From positions 248,001 to 312,000 of the forward strand of contig NZ_QLMJ01000006.1 of NCBI RefSeq assembly GCF_003259845.1: DNA of 64,000 bases, read 5' to 3'. The notes under the pieces are model-generated. The model saw nothing but the letters and a program-made list of their open reading frames with translations, did no database searches and had not been told where the DNA came from. Below, in pieces: positions 58,196 through 64,000 of this stretch (position 1 is its first letter; each line of letters starts with the position of its first letter). This stretch comes from Actinoplanes lutulentus. Lineage in GTDB: Bacteria; Actinomycetota; Actinomycetes; Mycobacteriales; Micromonosporaceae. The translations under genes and the position numbers were made by a program.

Positions 58196-59992
58196 GTGGC
58201 CAACATCATCAACCTGGACCGGGTCAACAAGGGTTACGGCGCCGCCGGTCAGCTGCTCACCGACGTGTCGCTCGGCCTTGACGACGACGCCCGCATCGGC
58301 ATCGTCGGTTTGAACGGGGCCGGCAAATCCACCCTTCTACGCATGCTTGCCAAGATCGAGGAGCCGGACGACGGCCGGGTCACCCACCGTCGTGACCTCC
58401 GGGTGGCGAACCTGCCGCAGAGCCTCACGCTGGCCGCCGACGCGACCGTCCGTGACGTCGTCCTCGGCACCGGCTGGCTCACCGAGAGCATGGGCGCCGA
58501 GCACGAGTGGGCCGGCGACGCCGGTGTCCGCACGATCCTCGACGGTCTCGGCATGGGTTACCTCGGCCTGGACACCCCGGTCGGGCCGATGTCCGGTGGC
58601 GAGCGCCGCCGGGTCGCGCTCGCCGCACTGCTGGTCCGCGAGAGCGACCTGCTGATCCTCGACGAGCCCACCAACCATCTGGACGTGGCCGGCGTCGACT
58701 GGCTCGCCAAACACCTGGTCACCCGGCGCGGCGCCCTGGTCGTGGTCACCCACGATCGCTGGTTCCTCGACGAGGTCTGCACCGCGACCTGGGAGGTCGT
58801 GGACCAGCAGGTGCACATCTACGAGGGCGGTTACGCCGCCTGGACGCTGGCCCGGGCGGAACGGCAGCGGGTCGCCGTGGCGGTCGAGTCCCGCCGGCAG
58901 AACCTGCTCCGCAAGGAAATCGCCTGGCTGCGCCGGGGCCCGCCGGCCCGGACCTCGAAACCGAAATTCCGGATCGACGCGGCCAACGAGCTGATCGCCG
59001 ACATCCCGCCGGTGCGTGACACGGTCAGCCTGCAGCGCCTCGCCACCACCCGGCTCGGCAAGCAGGTCTACGACCTGGAGCAGATCGAGCTGAACGCCGG
59101 TCCCAAGCCGATCTTCAAGAACCTCACCTGGCATGTCGGCCCGGGCGACCGGATCGCCATCCTCGGCGCCAACGGCGCGGGCAAGACGACCCTGCTGCGG
59201 CTGCTGGCCGGCGTCACCAAGCCGGACGGCGGCCGTCTGGTCACCGGCTCGACGGTCCGTCCCGCGTTCCTCTCCCAGGAGCTCAAGGAGCTGCCCGGGC
59301 ACCTGCGCCTGCTGGAGGCGGTGGAAGAGGTCGCCAAGCGGGTCAAGCTGGGCGACCGGGAGCTCTCGGCCGGTCAGCTCGCCGAGGTGTTCGGCTTCAC
59401 CGACAAGCGGATCTGGACGCCGGTCAGCGACCTCTCCGGTGGTGAGCGCCGGCGCCTGCAGCTGCTGCGCCTGCTGGCCACCGAGCCGAACGTGTTGCTG
59501 CTCGACGAACCGACGAACGACCTGGACACCGACACCCTGGCCTCGCTCGAGGACCTGCTCGACTCGTGGCCGGGCACGATGGTGGTGGCCAGCCACGACC
59601 GTTACCTGGTGGAGCGGGTCACCGAGACGGCGTACGGCATGTTCGGCGACGGAAAACTCGTGCACCTTCCGGGCGGCATCGACGAATACCTTTCCCGGGT
59701 GTCAGTGAGCGGTGCTCCGGGCGTACCCGGGAAGGAAGCTGGAGCGCCGCAGGGCGCGCCTGGCCTCTCGGCGGGTGAGTTGCGGCAGGCTCGCAAGGAT
59801 CTTTCGCGGCTGGAGCGGCAGATGGACAAGCTCACCGAGAAAGAATCCAAGATCAACGAGAAGCTGGCCCAGCACGGCAGCGACTACGACAAGATCGTCG
59901 AGTTCGAGGCCCAGCTCAAAGCGGTGCGCGAGGAGAAGGAGCAGGCCGAGTTGGAGTGGCTGGAGCTCGCGGAACAGGTGTCCGACAACTGA
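58196..59992 (+). CDS. ABC-F family ATPase
   Basis: A soluble protein of 598 residues with two ABC cassettes and no membrane domain; such proteins bind the ribosomal E site and regulate translation or give drug protection. Cassette 1: IGIVGLNGAGKSTLLRML, MSGGERRRVALAALL, LLILDEPTNHLDVAG. Cassette 2: ILGANGAGKTTLLRLLAG, LSGGERRRLQLLRLLA, LLLDEPTNDLD. A C-terminal coiled coil (about 530-595) contains RKDLSRLERQMDKLTEKESK. The linker between cassettes is of Uup/EttA type. It follows ispE as in streptomycetes; drug specificity cannot be read. Confidence 0.93.
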   Translation: MANIINLDRVNKGYGAAGQLLTDVSLGLDDDARIGIVGLNGAGKSTLLRMLAKIEEPDDGRVTHRRDLRVANLPQSLTLAADATVRDVVLGTGWLTESMGAEHEWAGDAGVRTILDGLGMGYLGLDTPVGPMSGGERRRVALAALLVRESDLLILDEPTNHLDVAGVDWLAKHLVTRRGALVVVTHDRWFLDEVCTATWEVVDQQVHIYEGGYAAWTLARAERQRVAVAVESRRQNLLRKEIAWLRRGPPARTSKPKFRIDAANELIADIPPVRDTVSLQRLATTRLGKQVYDLEQIELNAGPKPIFKNLTWHVGPGDRIAILGANGAGKTTLLRLLAGVTKPDGGRLVTGSTVRPAFLSQELKELPGHLRLLEAVEEVAKRVKLGDRELSAGQLAEVFGFTDKRIWTPVSDLSGGERRRLQLLRLLATEPNVLLLDEPTNDLDTDTLASLEDLLDSWPGTMVVASHDRYLVERVTETAYGMFGDGKLVHLPGGIDEYLSRVSVSGAPGVPGKEAGAPQGAPGLSAGELRQARKDLSRLERQMDKLTEKESKINEKLAQHGSDYDKIVEFEAQLKAVREEKEQAELEWLELAEQVSDN

Positions 59993-60069
59993 TCCGGGGG
60001 GTGTGCCTGCGCCCTTGTCACCAATACGCGAGAATCGGTACGACTACACCTGACCTTGGAGACGGATAA

Positions 60070-60534
60070 ATGGCCTCGCACATTCCGGTCAACCATCCCC
60101 TGCGGGCGATCTACCGGATCGTCGGCTTCGTCGTTGGCGCCTACCTGGTGGTCTTCGGCGTCCTGGGCGCGATCCAGACCGCTGGTGAGCCGTTCGCGAA
60201 CGAGACGGGCATCCGGGTCCTCGGCCAGGAGACCAACATGCTCTCCTCGCTGATCCACATCGCGGTCGGCGCCCTCGTGCTGATCGGCACCGCGATCGGC
60301 AAGAACCTCGACGTCGCGATCGACAAGTACCTCGGATGGGCGATCCTGGTGATGGGCAGCTACGCGCTGGCGACCATCCGGACCGACGCCAACTTCTTCG
60401 GTTACAGCATCTCGACCGTTGTCGTCACCTACCTTGCCGGCCTGCTGCTGATCACGGTCAGCCTGTACAGCAAGGTCGTCCCGGAGTCCCGGGCCGGCGC
60501 GCCGCGCCAGGTCCGCGAGGGACGCACCGCCTGA
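60070..60534 (+). CDS. DUF4383 family membrane protein
   Basis: A 154-residue protein with four membrane segments (about 16-40, IVGFVVGAYLVVFGVLGAIQ; 60-78; 88-105; 116-135). It starts MASHIPVNHPLRAIYRIVGF and fits the DUF4383 family throughout. Function is unknown. GGAG lies before the ATG. A hairpin with a 12-bp stem follows the stop. Confidence 0.87.
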   Translation: MASHIPVNHPLRAIYRIVGFVVGAYLVVFGVLGAIQTAGEPFANETGIRVLGQETNMLSSLIHIAVGALVLIGTAIGKNLDVAIDKYLGWAILVMGSYALATIRTDANFFGYSISTVVVTYLAGLLLITVSLYSKVVPESRAGAPRQVREGRTA

Positions 60535-60545
60535 GAGACCTGCTA

Positions 60546-60575
60546 CCGCAAGGTGCGGCTCATCGCACCTTGCGG
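60546..60575. terminator. Hairpin between convergent DUF4383 and tetR genes
   Basis: A perfect 12-bp stem (CCGCAAGGTGCG with its complement) closes a 6-nt loop and includes the last codons of the tetR gene. Confidence 0.7.
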
Positions 60576-61207
60576 GTCAGCAGGGTCGGCTTGGTGTCCA
60601 GATGGGACAGGCCGTTCCAGGCCAGATTGACCAGGTGCGCGGCGACCATCTCCTTCTTGGGCCGCTGCGCCTCGCGCCACCACTGCCCGACCAGCGCCAC
60701 CATCCCGACCAGCGCCTGCGAGTAGAGCTCGGCGAATTTCGGGTCGATGCCCCGGCTCTTGAACTCCGCGGCCAGGATGTGTTCCACCTGGTGAGCGATG
60801 TCGTTCATGACGCTGGAGAAGTTGCCGGCCGCGGAGAGCACCGGCGACTCGCGGACCAGCACCCGGAACCCGTGCGGCTCCGCCTCGATGTAATCGAGCA
60901 GCGCGAGCGCGGCCTGTTCCAGCAGCTCCCGAGGATGCCCGGCGGTCAGCGCCGCGGCTATCCGGTCGAGCAGCGAACGGACCTCGCGGTCGACGACCAC
61001 GGCGTAAAGACCCTCTTTGCCGCCGAAGTGCTCGTAGACGACGGGTTTCGACACTTTCGCCCGGGCGGCCACCTCTTCGACGCTGGTGGCGTCGAACCCG
61101 CGTTCAGCGAAGAGCTGGCGGCCGATCGTGATCAGCTGCTCCCGGCGCTGGGCCGCCGGCATCCGCACGCGTGGGGGTCGGTCGCCGCTTTCCGTCTGAT
61201 CTTTCAC
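60560..61207 (-). CDS. TetR family transcriptional regulator
   Basis: A 215-residue repressor-type regulator. The N-terminal helix-turn-helix is at about 15-60: RREQLITIGRQLFAERGFDA, then SVEEVAARAKVSKPVVYEHF and GGKEGLYAVV, the canonical TetR segment. The C-terminal ligand domain is of unknown specificity. It corresponds in position to Rv1019 near glmU in mycobacteria. The GTG at 61207 is inside a CCTGTC-N6-GACAGG palindrome that may be its own operator; the open frame to 61255 offers other starts. Confidence 0.88.
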   Translation of the reverse strand: MKDQTESGDRPPRVRMPAAQRREQLITIGRQLFAERGFDATSVEEVAARAKVSKPVVYEHFGGKEGLYAVVVDREVRSLLDRIAAALTAGHPRELLEQAALALLDYIEAEPHGFRVLVRESPVLSAAGNFSSVMNDIAHQVEHILAAEFKSRGIDPKFAELYSQALVGMVALVGQWWREAQRPKKEMVAAHLVNLAWNGLSHLDTKPTLLTRKVR

Positions 61208-61224
61208 CTGTCCATCCTGACAGG
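61207..61224. promoter_or_regulatory. Candidate TetR operator
   Basis: CCTGTC and GACAGG, six bases apart, form an 18-bp palindrome at the start of the tetR gene and in the divergent promoter region of the neighbouring HTH gene. Confidence 0.4.
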
Positions 61225-61278
61225 AATGGCATGTCGAGGCCCTTGCAGGTCGCATCCGGAACGCCCGAACATGGTCGT

Positions 61279-62052
61279 ATGACTACTGGTTACGAGCCAG
61301 CTGGGCGTGTGACTCAAGCGGGTGCGGCCTCGCGGCGCACGCGGGCGAAGGATGACGAGCGAGAACGAGCGCGAGAGCTGCGGAGCGAGGGGCGGACCGT
61401 GCCGGAGATCGCCGAGTTGCTCGCGGTGTCGAAGTCGTCCGCTTATCTCTGGACCCGGGACATGCCGCTCGACGCGACGCCGGCTGAGGCCGCGGCGCGT
61501 CGCAGTCGTCATTCCCGCGCCGTTGCCGAGGCGAGGTGGGGGCCGTACCGGCAGAAGCGCGACAGCGAGCGCGAGGCCACCCGGGTCCGGCTGGCGGAGT
61601 GGGTCGGTGCGCTCTCGGATCGCGAGGTCATCCTTCTGGGTGCGGTTACCTACTGGTGTGAGGGGACCAAGGCGAAACCGTGGCGGCCGGGCGCGACCAA
61701 TCTGCAGTTCATCAACAGCGACCCGCGGCTGATCCTGCTCTTCCTGCGATACGTGGCATTGCTGGGCGTCGAGCCGGAACGCCTCAGGTACCGCCTGAGC
61801 ATTCATGAGTCGGCGGATGTCGCCGAGGCAACGGCGTGGTGGGCGGGGATTCTCGGCGCCTCGGCCGAGGTGTTCCAGCGGCCCAGTTTGAAGAAGCACA
61901 ACCCCACGACCGTGCGGCGGAACGTGGGGGAGCCTTATCGCGGCTGTCTCGTGATCAACGTGCTCAAGTCCGCACGTCTTTACTGGGAGGCGGAAGCGGT
62001 CATGGAGGGGATCGCCCTGAGTGAAGATCAGAGCGCGCCCGCTATCATGTGA
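61279..62052 (+). CDS. HTH protein with LAGLIDADG-like domain
   Basis: A 257-residue protein with a resolvase-like helix-turn-helix (about 27-65; RELRSEGRTVPEIAELLAVS, then KSSAYLWTRDMPLD) and a C-terminal domain (about 115-245) with LLGAVTYWCEGTKAKPW, LQFINSDPRLILLFLRYVAL and ATAWWAGILGASAEV. The two G-x-x-x-W/Y helices and the FINSD segment are like degenerate LAGLIDADG proteins, but this is my pattern reading. It is divergent from tetR. Function is unknown; it is not a clear endonuclease. Confidence 0.7.
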   Translation: MTTGYEPAGRVTQAGAASRRTRAKDDERERARELRSEGRTVPEIAELLAVSKSSAYLWTRDMPLDATPAEAAARRSRHSRAVAEARWGPYRQKRDSEREATRVRLAEWVGALSDREVILLGAVTYWCEGTKAKPWRPGATNLQFINSDPRLILLFLRYVALLGVEPERLRYRLSIHESADVAEATAWWAGILGASAEVFQRPSLKKHNPTTVRRNVGEPYRGCLVINVLKSARLYWEAEAVMEGIALSEDQSAPAIM

Positions 62053-62089
62053 CGAGCGGACATGGCCCTAGGGAAATGTCCGAAATGAT

Positions 62090-62160
62090 TCCCGGATCGT
62101 CTAATGGTAGGACCACGGCTTTTGGTGCCGTTTATAGGGGTTCGAATCCTCTTCCGGGAG
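62090..62160 (+). tRNA. tRNA-Gln (anticodon TTG)
   Basis: A 71-nt cloverleaf: acceptor TCCCGGA with TCCGGGA, anticodon stem ACGGC/GCCGT with loop TTTTGGT (TTG at 62122-62124), T loop TTCGAAT, discriminator G as expected for glutamine. CCA is not encoded. Confidence 0.97.
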
Positions 62161-62237
62161 CTTTTACGCCTGCGGTCGGGCTGACGCCGGGTTGAAGCGT
62201 CAGCCAACTTTGCCTACTGCGAACTTGGAGTTCACGC

Positions 62238-63680
62238 GTGAGCCAGGCCCCCAGTCGTACCGTTGTCGTTCTTGCCGCTGGTGAGGGGAAGCGGATGAAA
62301 TCCGCGACGCCCAAGGTGCTGCAGCCGTTGCTCGGCCGCACGCTGCTCGGGCACGTCCTCTCGGTTGCCTCTGCCATCCACACCGACCGCACCGTGGTCG
62401 TCGTGGGGCACAAGGCCGACCAGGTCGGCGCGTTTCTCGCCGAGGCCGCGCCGGATGCGACGCCGGTGCTTCAGGCCGAGCAGAACGGCACCGGCCACGC
62501 CGTGCGGATCGCCCTCGACGCGGTGCCCGAGCTGACCGGCACCGTCGTGGTGCTCAGCGGCGACGTGCCCCTGCTGCGCCCGGAGACGGTGGAGGCGCTG
62601 CTCAGCACCCACGAGCGGGCCGGCGCCGCGGCGACCGTGCTGGGCGCCGAGGTGACCGACCCGACCGGTCTCGGCCGGCTCGTGCGGGACGCCGGCGGCA
62701 ACCTGGAGCGGATCGTCGAGCAGAAGGACGCCAACGCCGAGCAGCTCGCCCTTCGGGAGATCAACTCGGGGATCTACGCGTTCGACGCGGTCCTGCTGCG
62801 TGAGGCGCTCGGCAAGCTGTCGACCGACAACGCGCAGGGCGAGGAATACCTGACGGACGTCTTCAGCATCCTGGCCGGCCTGGGTCACCCGGTCGCGGTG
62901 GAGATCGCCGAGTTCGCGTACGAGACGCTGGGCTGCAACGACCGTGCCGAGCTGTCCCGCCTGCGGGTGCTGATGCGCGACCGGGTCAACCAGGCCTGGA
63001 TGCGGTCCGGCGTGCTGCTGCTCGACCCGGCGACCACCTGGATCGACGTGACCGCGACGCTGTCGCCGGACGCCGTCGTCGACCAGAACTCGCAGATCCT
63101 CGGCACCAGCTCGGTGGCGACCGGCGCGGTGATCGGGCCGGACACCACGCTTGTCGACACTGTGGTGTCCGAGGGCGCCACGGTGCTGCGGACTCACTCG
63201 ATCGGTGCGGAGATCGGCCCGTCGGCGACCGTCGGCCCGTTCTCGTACCTGCGGCCGGGGACGAAGCTGGCGCGTAAGTCGAAGGTCGGCGGGTTCGTCG
63301 AGACGAAGAACGCCCAGCTGGGTGAGGGCGCCAAGGTGCCGCACCTGTCGTACGTGGGTGACGCGACCATCGGGGCGAGCGCCAACATCGGCGCCGGCAC
63401 GATCTTCGCGAACTACGACGGGGTGAAGAAGAGCCGGACCACGGTCGGCGAGGCCGCGTTCGTCGGCTCGGACACGGTCCTGATCGCGCCGGTGGAGATC
63501 GGTCCTGGGGCCTATGTGGCGGCTGGAAGTGCCATCGCGAAGGACGTACCGGCCGGTGACCTCGGAGTGACCCGCGCGCCGCAGCGCAACGTGGAAGGCT
63601 GGACGCAGCGGCGCCGTCCCGGAACCGTCTCGGCCAAGGCCGCGGCCGAAGCTTCGAATATCACCCCTGAGCAGGACTGA
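62238..63680 (+). CDS. glmU: Bifunctional UDP-GlcNAc pyrophosphorylase/glucosamine-1-phosphate acetyltransferase
   Basis: Makes UDP-GlcNAc for peptidoglycan; 480 residues. The N-terminal uridylyltransferase has VVLAAGEGKRMKSATPKVLQ and VVVLSGDVPLLRPETV. The C-terminal left-handed beta-helix acetyltransferase (about 250-455) has the hexapeptide repeats (GVLLLDPATTWIDVTATLSP, then PFSYLRPGTKLARKSKVGGF and GAGTIFANYDGVKKSRT with the catalytic His position replaced by local sequence). The end is a basic tail. The GTG at 62238 follows tRNA-Gln by 78 bp; prs comes next, as in mycobacteria. Confidence 0.95.
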   Translation: MSQAPSRTVVVLAAGEGKRMKSATPKVLQPLLGRTLLGHVLSVASAIHTDRTVVVVGHKADQVGAFLAEAAPDATPVLQAEQNGTGHAVRIALDAVPELTGTVVVLSGDVPLLRPETVEALLSTHERAGAAATVLGAEVTDPTGLGRLVRDAGGNLERIVEQKDANAEQLALREINSGIYAFDAVLLREALGKLSTDNAQGEEYLTDVFSILAGLGHPVAVEIAEFAYETLGCNDRAELSRLRVLMRDRVNQAWMRSGVLLLDPATTWIDVTATLSPDAVVDQNSQILGTSSVATGAVIGPDTTLVDTVVSEGATVLRTHSIGAEIGPSATVGPFSYLRPGTKLARKSKVGGFVETKNAQLGEGAKVPHLSYVGDATIGASANIGAGTIFANYDGVKKSRTTVGEAAFVGSDTVLIAPVEIGPGAYVAAGSAIAKDVPAGDLGVTRAPQRNVEGWTQRRRPGTVSAKAAAEASNITPEQD

Positions 63681-63791
63681 TCCAGCGGGGGTGAGCCATC
63701 CCACCCGACGGCCACGAAACGTGGAAGTTACGTTGTCGCAAGGGATACTTCACTGCGAACCCACCCCCTAATCAACGGGAGCAGCGATCCG

Positions 63792-64000
63792 ATGGGCAGC
63801 ATCGTCGCCGAGAACCGTAAGAGTTTGATGCTCTTCACCGGCCGGGGTTTCCCCGAGTTGGCTGAGGAGATCGGCCAGGTGCTCGGCGTGGCGCCGACGC
63901 CGTCTGACTCGTACGAATTCGCCAACGGGGAAATCTTCGTCCGGTTCAAGGACTCCGTTCGCGGGTCCGACGCCTTCGTGGTGCAGTCGGTCACCGAAGG
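63792..64000 (+). CDS. prs: Ribose-phosphate pyrophosphokinase (partial, C-terminus cut by window edge)
   Basis: Makes PRPP from ribose 5-phosphate and ATP for nucleotides, His and Trp. The visible 69 residues start MGSIVAENRKSLMLFTGRGF and include ANGEIFVRFKDSVRGSDAFV, a clear Prs N-terminal segment with the regulatory/flexible region. The gene runs off the window. It lies 111 bp after glmU; the glmU-prs pair is conserved in Gram-positive bacteria. Confidence 0.93.
   Translation, partial: MGSIVAENRKSLMLFTGRGFPELAEEIGQVLGVAPTPSDSYEFANGEIFVRFKDSVRGSDAFVVQSVTE

Overview
The window is high-GC actinobacterial chromosome, most likely from the family Micromonosporaceae (Actinoplanes-like). The basis is dense GC-rich coding with many GTG starts, actinobacterial families (DUF3117, MpaB/DUF2236, SepX/GlpR, DUF6758-like), and gene order that follows the mycobacterial and streptomycete chromosomes in three blocks. 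It is core chromosome: I see no phage, plasmid, insertion sequence or CRISPR array.

Region by region. 1-5.1 kb: korB (cut by the window edge) and korA, an orphan nuoA, then a coupled run of DivIVA-domain protein, SRPBCC protein and DNA-3-methyladenine glycosylase. 5.1-7.2 kb: a paaX-enoyl-CoA hydratase operon with a perfect inverted-repeat operator, and DUF3117. 7.2-14.2 kb: leucyl aminopeptidase, then the methyltransferase-htrA-tatB-mrp-DUF1003-MgtE/CBS block, which in mycobacteria also contains sigE and rseA; both are absent here. 14.2-20.5 kb: PhzF, HAD, EamA, lipoprotein, SDR and CoA-binding protein, with a repeat-rich gap. 20.6-30.3 kb: a radical-SAM protein with an intein in its iron-sulfur motif and a LexA box upstream; thioredoxin with a SigR-type promoter; TrmH; a PH-domain/PHP pair; MarC; a RecB-like nuclease; MpaB; DUF2231. 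30.3-39.2 kb: a block syntenic with M. tuberculosis Rv0991c-Rv0996: Ruc-like zinc-ribbon chaperone with a CIRCE operator, 5-formyl-THF cyclo-ligase, galU, the MoeA-like Glp, RimJ and SepX/GlpR, with a GGDEF protein inserted; then tRNA-Ala. 39.3-45.8 kb: DUF2199, a GAF/degenerate histidine kinase, a polysaccharide deacetylase-glycosyltransferase fusion with a Pro-rich partner, and a 1.2-kb gene-less repeat region. 45.8-64 kb: protein mannosyltransferase, rsmI, metG, two tandem PKD surface proteins, tatD, rsmA, a 28-codon micro-ORF, ispE, ABC-F, TetR, tRNA-Gln, glmU and prs (cut by the window edge); rpfB, present here in mycobacteria, is missing.

The strongest signals beyond gene calling are regulatory sites readable to the base: LexA box, SigR promoter, CIRCE, CRP palindrome, paired DnaA boxes and PaaX-type operator. 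There is also a family of exactly 39-bp palindromes that occurs in pairs about 61 bp apart at three gene-less loci, each beside a minisatellite. Many genes carry a TANNNT -10 box 6-9 nt before the start codon, suggesting leaderless transcripts.
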